A stretch of 64,000 nt of DNA, taken from NCBI GenBank assembly GCA_003184365.1, contig NKYR01000024.1, positions 186,001 through 250,000 on the forward strand, in the 5' to 3' direction. The translations under genes and the position numbers were made by a program. The notes below the pieces were generated by a model that was given only the letters and a program-made list of their open reading frames with translations, had not been told where the DNA came from and did no database searches. Source of the DNA: Evernia prunastri (taxonomy: Eukaryota; Ascomycota; Lecanoromycetes; Lecanorales; Parmeliaceae). Below, piece by piece: positions 21,961-33,308 of this stretch (the first letter of the stretch is position 1; each line of letters starts with the position of its first letter).

Positions 21961-24177
21961 TGTCTCACCAAAATTAGGTGCGGGAAGCATCTGGTTCCCG
22001 CATTCGCCAATGGTTTTAAAAACAACTGTAGTGGGTGTCCTTTGCGCCTCATCAAAGATGTCGCTACCGTTATACGGCAGCAAAGGAGAAGCAAGATCAA
22101 CAATCGTCCTGGGTAGTCAATTTCAGGGAAGCTAGTAGATATCCTTTGTGCCTCCTAATCCTTGGATGTGGATCCTTTTAGGAGGCGATGCTTCAAAAAG
22201 GTGCTTCTAGACAATGGCCTTGTCTACGAGACTAGCAATGGTCAACATATTCGATCTCTCCTCCCAATCCTTTGGGGGCTCGCTCAGCATATTAAAAAGT
22301 CGGATCTTATTTTTGGAGAATGAAATGAAGAGTACATTCTACATTGGATCGCTGTCGATTGGTGTCGTGTCGCCCAGCTCGCACAGAGAACCGCTCCCAA
22401 GAGTGAAAAGATAGTCTATTCAGCTACTCTATGCTCTCAGTATGCGGCACGTAACTACGAGAATGCGATGTTCACAGAACTACTTCCTTATAAACCGAAT
22501 TTCGACAAAACTCTAGGTATGCTCGACGACTTTTACATTGTTATTAGCCTTTTGCTCAGTAAAACTATCTAAGAATCTTGCTGACTAGCTCTAGAGCTCT
22601 CAGAGATGCCGGTACACTTCAGAGGTATAGAACATCTTCCATTTCCATTCCTGAAACGGGCCAGAGAAGTAATGCGATTGTTCTCCTTCGAGTTTCTCAA
22701 TAGCCGTACTAGTCTGAAGACAGTGAATGGCAAGGATACCATTATATTGCCAGTCCCAGCAACGAAAGGATCGAGCACGCATCTCCTTGGCGACCTCAGA
22801 GACTACGTCATTCAGGGCTTTCGGCTCCATATCCGTTGTGACCTTGGCCTCCATAGCGATAATGAGTTAGACACCTTCTCTGAGACTGAGAAGAGCCGTC
22901 TAGGGGATGGATTCCAGAAGGTGACATGATCGGTTTTCATGCATATCCTAGCCAACGAAGAAGGTGTGCGCAACGTTGACCGCGAAATGACTCGAGGCTC
23001 TTAGACATTCTACACATCCTATCCAATACTCGCCGAGAGATGGCAAAGTACATGGACACCGGAATACAACCCTATCGGCAAAACGGCAACCTCAGCATCG
23101 ACGACGACAACGACGACGACGTTGATATCGAGGCTATAGGTAATCTGAACAAGATCAGCATATCCCTGTTCGAAGAACAGCCCGAGGATCTTGCCAATGG
23201 CAGACCCAACGCAAAAGATATATTAGCTTTACAAAAGTACCGGCGTACCGCTCCTGGGTCACAGTAGAGACAAGCAACCGCCGAGATATTCAGACGCCTA
23301 ATGAGTTATCCCTGGTATCCCCAGGTTTCAGAAGTTTAGCGAAAGGGGTGCATCTCTCTAGAAAGGCTAAATTGGCAGTCAAAGCCGCTGCCAAAGACAC
23401 CAAAGGGCGTAGTGGTCGCCCACAGCCATCAAGCTCGATCAATGATCCAGAGCCATCGATCAACGCTTCAATGCAAAGTGATTTCTCCAACTTTGAAGGG
23501 CGCCAAATAGCTGAAGAGTTCATTCGAGATTCTGTATCTCGCAAAGCATCTAAGACATACAGTAAAAACCTAGCAACGGGTAGATTAGTCGTCTTTGATC
23601 GTCTTTCCTTACGTCTGACAGCTTGAGCCAGTTTCACAGAATGAGCAATTCTTACTTGCGGTGTCCCAGTGGAAGCAAAAAAAGTGTGGTTTCAAGGCTT
23701 TCGATTGACAATCTAAAGAGCTACTAGCATTCGCCGAAGTCTACTCCAACAGAAGAGATAAGAAACTAGGTTCAAGAGGCGGTACAGTGGCAAGTGACCG
23801 TATTAAAGAATACTTCCTGAATAGAGTCTACGAAAAAGGCAGTATAATAAGAGCTCCTTTTTAAGCTTCATCAATCGCTAGCTACAAGCACGAATCAGGA
23901 TACCAGTAAAACCATCTCGCTTGTCTCGTACTTCACTTGTGGTGACACCGCGGAGAAAGAGCTTCAGAAAAAGATCGCGCAAGATTTGACGAACCGCCTA
24001 ATCGGTGAGAGTCAGCTAAAAGCAGTCACCTGGTCAGTTGGATATGAAGATATCAAGCAGAGGTTGCGTATGCTCCAAGTCGCACCGAAGGATGGTGGAG
24101 GCTACTCCAGGTCTGAGGTCTTAGAAAAGGGCTTCCATGAGTCAAACCCATAGAAAACTTCAAATGCCCAACCCAAT
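21961..24177 (+). pseudogene. Remnants of a large unknown (possibly mobile) gene
   Basis: Coding-like sequence is spread over shifting frames: CGKHLVPAFANGFKNNCSGC (about 21977), NGLVYETSNGQHIRSLLPIL (about 22220), KIVYSATLCSQYAARNYENA (about 22410), an Asp-rich run SIDDDNDDDVDIEAIGN (23094-23140) and EEFIRDSVSRKASKTYSKN (about 23515-23570), each ending at stops or frame changes. The layout of a long broken gene next to an LTR-like block suggests transposon origin, but I recognise no transposase, integrase or reverse transcriptase motif. Confidence 0.3.
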
Positions 24178-24486
24178 ATGTCGAGCGAGCAGTCACAAGT
24201 ATACCTAAAGTGCGGAGATACACTTCCAAACGAGCACGCCCTGAGCATGTACTCTAAGGAATTATTTATCAACTGTCAGAAAAAGTGCCACGAGTGCGAT
24301 ACGTCAGACAACCCCTGCGACCTAACCCGCTCGACTGGACCTTGTTCAAATTGTCGGTCTTCTGGAAAACCCTGTCCTCTGAGGTCTTTCAAGGATTGTC
24401 GGGTGTGGCAAGGTACCAAATGCCTTTGCCGCTTTGGACGTGAACGTAAGCCACATTCCGAGGACTGCATTGGACGATGCGTGTAA
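24178..24486 (+). CDS. Cys-rich ORF with Zn2Cys6-like spacing
   Basis: The 102-codon frame starts at a true ATG (MSSEQSQVYLKCGDTLP). It contains the pattern C-x2-C-x6-C-x8-C-x2-C-x6-C (first pair CHEC, second pair CSNC), which is the Zn(II)2Cys6 binuclear cluster spacing of fungal transcription factors. More Cys/His follows (DCRVWQGTKCLC, HSEDCIGRC). The usual Lys/Arg-rich loop between the second and third Cys is missing: DTSDNP stands there instead of basic residues, so DNA binding in the GAL4 manner is doubtful. It directly follows decayed frames on the same strand and is probably the C-terminal domain of the broken gene upstream, not an independent gene. Confidence 0.4.
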   Translation: MSSEQSQVYLKCGDTLPNEHALSMYSKELFINCQKKCHECDTSDNPCDLTRSTGPCSNCRSSGKPCPLRSFKDCRVWQGTKCLCRFGRERKPHSEDCIGRCV

Positions 24487-25635
24487 AGGACGACTTACCT
24501 TGCCGATTCTATAAACATTCTAATAGTCTAAATTAGAATAAAGACTGTATTTTCTGCCGGGAGGAGGGAAAGGAATGCATACGACTGCATATGGAGGATT
24601 TGGTATTGGCCGAGAACGAAATGGGACACGAAATGGGACAATCGAGCAAATGACAAGTGACAAAGATACGAGAATGCCTGAGGTCCCTTTCCATCCGTTG
24701 GTAGTACACTAGTCACAATTCCCCATAATAACTGCAGATATCGTGAAGCCATTTCAAATAGATAGGAATAGGGTAGTGCAACATTGTTTGACCTGTGGGG
24801 AAATTAGGATTGTGGCCCTTATTGCCTCTGTACGAGTAGGACAAGCCTGGTCATCAACGAGCTCAAACATATCCAGTCAATTAGCCGTTGTTTCCCATCA
24901 TGAGGATTGAGAGGAGAACCCCGTAGATCCAATCTACTTTGAGATGAGATCCTACTCTGTGAATTGAAGCCACCAACTCAATACTCGATTCCACGAGCCA
25001 GTGTTCAAAGATCGACCGTTAGGATCGTCTTGCTATGAATCTGTCGAGCTCGTTTGATGACTGACATGAGTTTAATCTTAATGTTGGCGTGGAGACGTTG
25101 GGCATGGGTTTTATCGGACAAGTTGAAACAAGTCCATGATCCTTGGTGCAAAAAAGATCGTGGCACTACCGCAGTAAAATTCAGTTCTAATACTCTAAAT
25201 AGGACAGCATCTGTTTCTACAGATGGATCAATAAATGTTTGCGACTTGCTTGGTTCCTGCAAAGGATTTAATAGGCAGTCGTTCAAGGATAAAGGGTCAG
25301 TAACTTACTACCGTACTCCGTACACTTGAGATGTTCGGACTTTTGGAGCTGAAGTTTCGAAAATCGACGATAATTTAAGGTACCTGTAGTCTTTATATCA
25401 TCCTAGATAACTTTGACGGTAATGGCATCAGGGCTTGCAATCGCCCCGCGATGCTAGGCTGAGGTGAGGCTATATCGCCCCGCCGTCGCCCGAGGACTCT
25501 GATAGGCTAGCCCAGCCCTTGTCTCTGCTTATCTGGCGGGTCGACCTTATTTCGCCTCCGCGCTTTAATGGACCCAAAATTCAACACAAAATTTTGATGA
25601 AATTTTGAGATGCTTTTCACGCATACCTATCGGCA
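24487..25635. other. Spacer before the adenylosuccinate synthetase gene
   Basis: No gene supported. At 25435-25560 the sequence becomes G+C-rich (CGCCCCGC words). Repeated AAAATT words (25575-25610) lie 30-60 bp before the ATG at 25636. A GTACTCCGTAC palindrome occurs near 25313. Confidence 0.4.
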
Positions 25636-27397
25636 ATGGACATTGTGCTTGGGGCTCAATACGGAGATGAAGGGAAGGGCAAGGTCAGACTCACGTACCC
25701 GATAAATAATTCACTGCAGGCTGACAATGGCTGAATGTGTAGTTGACCGACCACCTCCTCGCAACCAACAAATTCGATGTTTGTGCAAGGTACGTACATT
25801 TCGGAGCTGTTTTCACCTTGTTTGGCATTTTATGATTTGAAGATATGTTGCGGGAGGAGGAGGAGGAGCCTCCCGAAATCAGTTCTGCAACTCAACTTCC
25901 TCCTTGAATGAGCAATGCTTACAATATCTGCGCAGAGCACAAGGAGGACATAATGCTGGGCATTCGGTCAAGACTGGCGGCAAATGTGTGGATGCTCCAT
26001 GGTCCAGCCTTCGAATTGTCTCAAGGATCGCTAACGATAGAACAGCCTACAGTCTGCATTTGCTGCCATCGGGAACCGTGAACCCGAGACTAGACAATCT
26101 TCTGGGTTCGGGCGTCGTTTTCAGTCAGGGTTCCCAAGCCCATTAATCCCTTGTTCAATGTGCTCCCGTGCTTACCCCGGAATGATAACGCTGATTTAGA
26201 GAAATACAACAGATATCGAAGCATTCTTTGTAGAGCTGGCCAAGCTTGAATCTCAGGGCGTCCCTCGCGTCCATGAGCGCATTCACGTCAGCTCCCGGTG
26301 TCATCTGAATCTTGCCCTGCATGCCGCTGTTGATGGGCTGTCAGAACAAGAGCTAGGGAACAATTCAATTGGCACTACGCGCAGAGGCATTGGTCCCGCA
26401 TATTCTTGCAAAGCTTCGCGAGACGGTTTGAGGGTTCTTGACATATACCATGAGTCTTTTGAACGCAGACTACGCTTGCTAGCAGATGGCTATACAAAGC
26501 GGTATGGTACACTTCTTAAGTACTCTGTCGAAGAAGAGATCCAGAGATTCAACTTTTATAAGGAGAGACTGCATCCCTACATCGTCGATGCCGTGGATTA
26601 CATGAGAGCTGTGCGAGAGAGTAAACGGTCTATGTTAGTTGAAGCATCTCAGGCGTTGATGGTAAGCAGGATCGTTACTATTATTTTGATTGAGTAGCTA
26701 ACATCCTTGTGTAGCTCGATCTGGACTTCGGTAGCTACCCATGGGTCACCTCCACATCGTGTTCTCTACAAGGATGTATGCAAGGTTTAGGGATTAGTCC
26801 TTTCGAAGTCCGGAACGTGATCGGCGTCGTCAAATGCTATATGACTCGCGTAGGAAGTGGACCATTCTTCACAGAACAGCATGGGGACGTCGGAAAGCAA
26901 TTGCAAGAAATCGGTGGAGAGATAGGCGTGTCAACCGGAAGACGAAGAAGATGCGGCTGGCTTGACCTCGTCGTTCTCAAATACTCGGCGGCGATAAATC
27001 ATTATACCTGTAAGCTATCATTTTCTGCTCAAATCTTCTTCCATGAAGACCTCAATCCTTTGTATCCTTGACGAAGGCATGCTGACTTCTGAATGTAGCT
27101 ATCAACCTAACCAAGCTTGACGTGCTGGATTCGTTTCCCGTAATTAGGGTGGCAACAGCGTATATTACACCTGAAGGTAAGACGCTGACGAGTTTTCCCG
27201 CAGACCTGAGCCTGGATTATACCGTTCAGTACCGCGACTTTGAAGGCTGGCAAGAAACCACGAGCGGAGTGCGGACGTGGTCTGAGCTACCCTTGAAAGC
27301 GCAGCAGTATGTCGAGTACATTGAACAATCTATAGGAACCAAAATTGTTTACATCGGGACTGGTCAAGATCGGGAGGATATGATAATCCGTCAATAA
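25636..27397 (+). CDS. Divergent adenylosuccinate synthetase, seven exons
   Basis: Exons 25636-25683, 25743-25789, 25936-25985, 26046-26123, 26213-26661, 26715-27009 and 27099-27397 join in phase to 421 residues. The product matches adenylosuccinate synthetase (IMP + Asp + GTP to adenylosuccinate) over its whole length. It has the GTP/IMP loop GDEGKGK (residues 10-16, with the catalytic Asp), QGGHNAGHS with catalytic His41, [45 protein letters not shown] and the C-terminal IGTGQDRED. Length is normal. Several usually strict stretches differ. SDRAH is SSRCH, EGANALM is EASQALM, and the TSSNT-GG loop after YPWVTS is TSCSLQG. All splice sites are GT-AG; most introns have CTGAC/CTAAC-like branch sites. 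There is no in-frame stop, so it reads as an expressed but diverging copy. It lies beside the decayed island, so I infer a paralogue rather than the housekeeping gene. Confidence 0.85.
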
Positions 27398-28002
27398 TGA
27401 GATGATAGACGCGAATTGCACGAAGCCTCCTCTTTGTGGGCAGCAGGGTTTACAATCACGGTCGTTCCAAGAATTTGCCTTCTTCGTTAAAAGTGGTTCT
27501 AGTGCATCTTACTGCAATGCTCCAAGATTTTCCAGCTAAATGCACAGCTCTCATGAGGGCTCAGATCGGATTGTTCACGGTCGAGCTTAGGAAGGAGGTT
27601 CTAATCGTGCATTTGGGTAGGAAGGCCCATAATAATTGACGAAGATATTTGATTGAGATATCCCCTATAGACCGTATGCAGTCAAGATTCTACACTCATC
27701 ATAAAGCATAACCCCACAACTGGCGTAAGAGCTTACTACAATCTAACTAGAAACGCGAGGGCGTATATGAAATTTGTTGAAAGATTCGTAAACGTCACAG
27801 TGTGTCGTACCACAAGGTAGACGTGGGTTTGGATGTCTATAAAGCGTACGAGTCATGCACAAGATACTATTAGAATACAGAACGGTTCGAATGGCATTGA
27901 CCCATGCTTTGGGGGTATCTAGCAGATTTTGAACTCCTAGCTGCCGTTTTTTCGGGAGTGTTTTTCCTCCGCTTCTACCTTCGGCAAGACCTTTTCTGAC
28001 TT
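27398..28002. other. Intergenic, convergent 3' ends; no gene seen
   Basis: Separates the adenylosuccinate synthetase and TYW1 stops. Only short unstructured frames are present. Confidence 0.5.
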
Positions 28003-30435
28003 CTACCTTAGTTTCTCAATCTTCGGTTTCCCCTTCCTGTCCACCCTCTCATCTGCCGGGTCAAAGCCTCCCTTGCCCCAGTATGCCCACTCTGGAGTTG
28101 GCGGGCCCATGTAGTCTTCAGGACTGAACTCCTTCCCGCTCTCCAGACATTCAAAAAACTTCTCGTAATCAATGAGCGTATGCCACTTCCCTTCGACCAG
28201 GAATCTCTTGCTGGCAATGAGTACGCAGCAACTGTGAGCGTGCTCAGCTGCAATGCCATACTCTAGCCCTCTGCGCTCCAGAGCGGCATTGAGAGCTTCG
28301 ACGAAGCTGATGATCTCGTCGTAGAAAGGCACGTTCTGCATCGTCAGTCCTGCGCCTGCGGAGGAGGAAGTCCCGCAGTAGGTCACGCCCTTGATCTCTA
28401 CGAAGCAAGGGAGTCCAAGGGCGACGAGGTCAGCGTAGCCCTCGACTTCCTCGTCGACGTTGAAGCCTTTGACAAGGGTCAGCCGGAAGACGGTGCGCAT
28501 TCGAAATCGCTTCTCCCTTAGAATATCGAGACAACGTAGGAAGCGCTGCCAGTAGTCCCGATGTAGCGGTCGGTCTATCTTCCGCAACGACTCGGCATTG
28601 CTGGCGTCGATGGACACGTAAAGTTGGGTCACGGGTTTGAGAGCAGCTAATTGATCTGGGTGCTGCGCGTTGCAGACCAGGAAGCTCGATATCCGTTCCT
28701 TGTGCAGCATGCCGAGAAATTCGTTGATGTGAGGGTAGAAGATGGGTTCGCCGACCAAACTTAAGGCGCAGTGTTTGATGTGCATGGCTTCCTGAAACCT
28801 CTCGGCTCTCACTCCTGGTACTCCCCTCATCATCTTGATCTTCTTGTAATGCCCCTGCTTTGCACCTTCGAAGATCATCTCCGGCGGATCGACTTGCCAG
28901 CGCCATGTCGTGCCCACCGGGTTCGTGCCGTGGCGCCAACAGAAGACACATTTGTTGGAACATGAAAGAGAGGGAGTCGTCTCCATGCAAAGATGCGATT
29001 TAATGCCGTAGAAGGAAAATTTGTAGCAGGAACCTCGGCCACGGAGGGCAGATTTGGTCCAACGGCAGATTTTAACACCTGAGTGTGTGCCAATTATGGT
29101 GTAGCCTTGCTTTGTGAGCGCTGCGTAAGTAGGTGAGGAGACGGGGACCATAGCTTTGGGCGTTTGAGAAGTGATGGATGTGAGGGAGGTGGTGAAGTCG
29201 ATAGGCAAGGGGGAACGAGATTCCGAGGAAGAGTTGGCCGACTGTGAGGCCTTGCCTCCAAGATCTTCAAGGTCATCAACTCGTAGATTTTTCTTTGACC
29301 GTTTCCTCTTCGCGGGTCTCCGAGCTTCTGTTTCAGGAGCTATCTCGGCGTCGCCCGTATCCTCCTCCTCGCTTTCTATAGCATCTCCGCTCCCAACGAC
29401 ACCATCACCTAAACCCCCTTGAGAAGCTATGTCCAGCAGTGTCTTTAGCACCCCGTCTCTCCACTCGCCCAATCTTTGCTCTGAATCTGATTTTACATCC
29501 CCCAACCCCAATGGATACGCTCTTTTTCTTCCTGTCAACTTTGCCATCCATTTATCCACTTCAATTGCTTGCGAGCAAAAGCCTTCTTCCTCCGTTCTCC
29601 ATTCTCCTTTGTCTCCAAAACCAAAGACTGAGTATCCTGCAAGCCCAGAAAGTGGCGCGGCGTCTATTCGGAAGTCATGATGGGTTTCTTGAAGATGGGC
29701 TATGAAGTTATTTAAGGGAGTGTCGATATCGTATGAGGGTACTAGTAAAAGATAGAAGTACTGCACATGCTGGTCACTTTTGGCAGACGGGGGAGGAGAG
29801 ACATAAAAGTCATCGTAGTCAATGTAAGATAGATCATGAATCTGAGGCTCGAGTACTGTAGATGATCGGTCCTTCAATGAGGTTTTCAGATCGCTTAGCA
29901 ATGACTGAGCACACTTTTCGGTCGTTCCCGTCAGAGACGAGAAGAAGACTAATGGTTGTATCCTCCCATCTGCGAAGCTTTCAGACTTCGGCTTCCTGTA
30001 CACTCTGGAGCCTGTCACTCTTTTCGGGCCGGGTCGCGGTCGCAACGGGACATTTGACAGTTTCGGTTCAGGGTTGCCATACGAGTCTTCGTTCTCAGAT
30101 CGCTCATTTTCACGTTCTGCGAGAATTGTGGACTTAAGCTTGTCGTTCAGCCAGCCCGCCTTTTCTGCTGTGGTATATTCTGGAGTACTCGCCCCGGGGG
30201 AGGACGTCAGTCGAATCCTTCGAAGCCTCCTATCAATATACACAAATATGGTCAAGCCAAACAAAACTGCGGCGAGCAGCAAAATATATCGGTACTCATG
30301 CCACTGATCAAGGATGAGTCCTAGTTTGTATGTCAGATACATGTAACTAGAGAGTCAGGCAGTTCACGTACCATATATGAAGATGCCTCGATCTTTGGAG
30401 CCAGCAGCTGGCCTACCGAAGACTTCCATTACCAT
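28003..30435 (-). CDS. TYW1: tRNA 4-demethylwyosine synthase TYW1 (flavodoxin + radical SAM)
   Basis: Proposed exons 30372-30435 and 28003-30320; 793 residues. The 51-nt intron (GTACGT...AACTAG) restores a start at MVMEVF; otherwise the ATG at 30342 within the second exon region could serve. After a membrane segment (YILLLAAVLFGLTIFVYI) comes a flavodoxin-like domain (about 130-310; FFSSLTGTTEKCA FMN loop), an acidic/basic linker with an RRPAKRKRSKK cluster, and a radical SAM domain with the iron-sulphur motif C-x3-C-x2-C (CSNKCVFCWRH, about 473-482). FVEIKGVTYCG and EHAHSCCVLIA are typical TYW1 motifs. The enzyme condenses N1-methylguanosine-37 of tRNA-Phe with pyruvate to form the tricyclic wybutosine core; the membrane anchor suggests action at the ER surface. 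Length and domain order are normal. It is divergent from the PQ-loop gene. Confidence 0.95.
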
Positions 30436-30654
30436 CGCAAAGAGAATGAGCTGCGGCGAAATGTTCGTGGGGGGAGGGGTAAGCGGAACTTGATCCCTGA
30501 AAATCTGGTAGGGCTGATTGCTACGAGTCTTGAATCACGCGGACTTTCATTGTTTACTGTTTCCCACTTGACCGTCATGGGCTGAATTTTGAGCCATTTC
30601 TGTTTCTATGGCCTGTTGCAATCTCTCATTCAATAGACTAAGCTCGGAGACTCC
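30436..30654. promoter_or_regulatory. Short divergent promoter, TYW1 / PQ-loop gene
   Basis: Only 219 bp separate the two start codons if the upstream TYW1 exon is correct. The region contains no TATA box and must hold both 5' leaders and core promoters, so the two genes probably share regulatory DNA. Confidence 0.4.
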
Positions 30655-31707
30655 ATGATGATGGGCTCCTCCGAGATCGACAAGCCTACCAGCGGTGCTT
30701 GCGCCGACCTGTCTTCCCCAAACATCTTCAACTTCATCCTCTCCATGTACATCTGTCCTTGAGCAACATTTGTTTGCGTATCCACTAACGGTCTCTTCAG
30801 CCTCATCCTTCTCGGCATCCTCGTCTCCTACCTTCCACAACATCATCGCATCATCTCCCGTCGATCCTCTACGGGCATCTCACCATACTTTGTTCTCCTA
30901 GGCACCACATCCGGCACCTGTGCCTTGGCCAATATCTTGACTCTTCCTACCAGTCGTCGAGATCTCGCTTGCTGCCGAGAATTAAGTGGCTTTGAGTGTG
31001 TAGCGGGAGTGTTGGGTATAGCGCAGATTGGTGTGCAGTGGAGCTGTTTCATGGTCATGTAAGCCTTCTATCCTTAATTCTTCTATACCGCGTGGGAAAG
31101 GGTTTATTGAACTATTGAATAAAATTATAGACTGTTTCTCTTCGTCTTATTCTTTCCGCGCACGAACTCGGACGCCAATTCCGAAGACGAGCCTACTTAC
31201 CGCCTCGCCATCACAGTCTTCCTAGTCTCCATAGTCCACCTGGTCCTCACCTTTCTCTTTTCCCTTGTCATCATTTACCTTTACCAATCTCACCTCTCCT
31301 CATGGGCTCATTTTTTGGGGATTTTCGGAACCTGCTTGGCCGCTATACAGTTTCTTCCTCAAATATGGACGACCTGGAAGTTGCAAGAGGTTGGCAGTTT
31401 GAGTATACCGATGATGTGTATACAGACGCCGGGAAGCTTTGTGTGGGTTGGGAGTCTGGCAGCGAGATTTGGGTGGGAGGGCTGGAGTACATGGGGGATC
31501 TATCTTGTGACCGGGGTACTCCAGGGTTGTTTGTTAGTGATGGGCATAACGTTTGAATTGAGGGCACGGAGAAAAGGGATCGCCGAGGAGGGAGGTGTAA
31601 ACGGCGATAGCAATGGACATGCTGACGAGGCCAACGGCAGTGCACGTGAGCATATCAATGGGGAAGAGGATCACGAACGGACCGGCTTGCTCAGAAATGA
31701 ACGGTAG
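30655..31707 (+). CDS. PQ-loop repeat membrane protein
   Basis: Exons 30655-30746, 30801-31058 and 31131-31707 give 308 residues. Intron 1 (GTACAT...CACTAACGGTCTCTTCAG) has a perfect ACTAAC branch site; intron 2 is GTAAGC...AATTATAG. The protein has seven likely membrane helices and two PQ-loop motifs: ILVSYLPQHHRII near residue 40 and AAIQFLPQIWTTWK near residue 190, each with the Pro-Gln pair at a helix end. This is the architecture of the cystinosin/Ypq1/SWEET-like PQ-loop family, whose members export cationic amino acids, cystine or other small solutes from vacuoles or lysosomes. The substrate here cannot be inferred. The cytosolic tail is Gly/Asn/Glu-rich and ends ERTGLLRNER, containing a dileucine-like signal compatible with vacuolar sorting. 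Start: the first of three tandem ATGs. Confidence 0.88.
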
Positions 31708-33178
31708 CCCGGATCCATAATAATTGGATAAACAAATATCTATAACAAGGAGTAGGTTGATCAGGTCTCGTTGCCTGCATGCCTCGGCTTCGATTGATGA
31801 ATTGCGGCCTAACTCAAAGCGCATTCTGTTCGAAACTCATAGTATTGAGGACAATAAGCGGACTCAGCAGGCTAACATTTTATGGCTTCGCGAAGCTGCA
31901 ACCACACTCAGTAAGTCCTTGACCTGTGTACTTCGGAAGAGACGAGGAGACCACTCTGGTCTAACTTGATAGGCTGCAAAATCGATTCGCCTGTGAAGCG
32001 AACGCTTCGCTTTTAGCAACAGTCCTGTTGTTATCTTGCAAATATGCACCTGGATGCAACGGGAACAGCGCAGCTAGAGGCGCCTGCTGCCAATCTAAAA
32101 GCCCAAGCTGTTGGTTCTGTGAGCTCTGAGTTGATGGGCAAGGCCAGAGATCTTGGCTAAATGCTGCTTGAAAAAGAAGCTGCCAGGAAAGCCGCCTCTT
32201 TCCAGGTCCGTTGCCCCCCCCGAGTGAAGTACTCGATGTACACAAAAAATGCCACTGTTCATCCCACCGTGGACTTGGTCGAGCACTGCGACAAAACAGC
32301 CAAAAACGGGGGTGAGAGCCGGGCTCTAGAAACCTGCATATTATGACGGAGATGTGATGGCTTCATCAGCCCCAAGCATGCCCTTGATGATCGTCAAGCT
32401 CACGCAGAACATTCTGACGCCAATGGTCCCATCATGTAAGTATTTGTGGATCTATATCTTACTGGAACACGTGGTGCTTCTTGGTGCATACAAAATCCAA
32501 AGGTCTAGCGCCACCACGCGGGAGAGCTCGAAGGATCAATGAGAATCTACCGGGGCGGTCTTTTCAAGCTACGAAAGTCATGGACGCAGGCGCTGTGCTG
32601 AATTTCGGATAAGTTGGAAAATTGCCAGGTCATGGAGCAGTGCTTACCCCACATTTTGCCAAGAACCGGGGTATCATAGCGGAAGGATCTCCAGAATATC
32701 ATCAGTGTCTGATGGATGCTCCATTGGATCTCCTATACCTGTTCTATTGTTGATGTTGCCAAAGTTGACGGTTTGCCGCTTATGGAAGAATGAGCTAGAA
32801 GGATGCAAGGTTCCCTTTTGAGTGCCGAAGTGTTCCGGAGAAATAATGGTCAGATGTTTGGTGCGCGAAGAGAGACACGATGTAGGTATGAGATAATGAG
32901 ATAATGAGATATGCATGTGGAAGCTGACAGGGAAGTGACTGATGACTGATGACTGATGACGCCAGATTGCGTGCTAGTTACGGTGAAATGATGTCGATGA
33001 TTGATTGCCTTTGGCCTTACTTTGGCTGTTTGAACTTTGGCACCCTGTTGGCGCACGGATCCCCTGAATCATACTAGCACTATATTTGGACTAGTATCAA
33101 ATAGCCTTAGCCTTACACAGTCGCTTCTTTTGCCGCGAATGGAGCGATAAGCTAAGCTAAACAATACTTAAAACATGT
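31708..33178. other. Intergenic region; no gene seen
   Basis: About 1.5 kb without coding signal. Short frames near 31350-32350 on both strands are unstructured. Small tandem repeats lie at its right side (32888-32960). Confidence 0.5.
32888..32960 (+). repeat. Two short tandem repeats (ATGAGATA x3; TGACTGA x3.6)
   Basis: 32888-32911 is three exact copies of ATGAGATA, and 32936-32960 is three and a half copies of TGACTGA. They are non-coding and probably slippage products. Confidence 0.8.
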
Positions 33179-33308
33179 GTACGGAGGTGGGCGTAGAAAG
33201 TCCTGGACAAGCCCTAGCCCTACTTTCGGAAGCCAGCCCCAACTTTTAGTGTGGGGCACTATCCGAAGGAGTCTTGGCGTCCAGGACTTTTTACGCCTAC
33301 CTCCGTAC
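33179..33308. mobile_element. 130-bp hairpin, MITE-like element
   Basis: The left end GTACGGAGGTGGGCGTAGAA continues AAGTCCTGGA. The right end is its reverse complement over about 29 bases with two mismatches (read inward from 33308: GTACGGAGGTAGGCGTAAAA, then AAGTCCTGGA). Inner parts also pair (TTCGGA/TCCGAA; GCCCCAAC/GTGTGGGGC), so almost the whole element folds into one hairpin. No transposase is encoded. Flanks do not show a clear target duplication. This is the form of a non-autonomous DNA transposon or fold-back element. Confidence 0.7.

Noticed and set aside
32888..32960. Short tandem repeats considered as a CRISPR-like array
   Set aside because: The 7-8 bp units have no spacers and the genome is eukaryotic; simple microsatellites.
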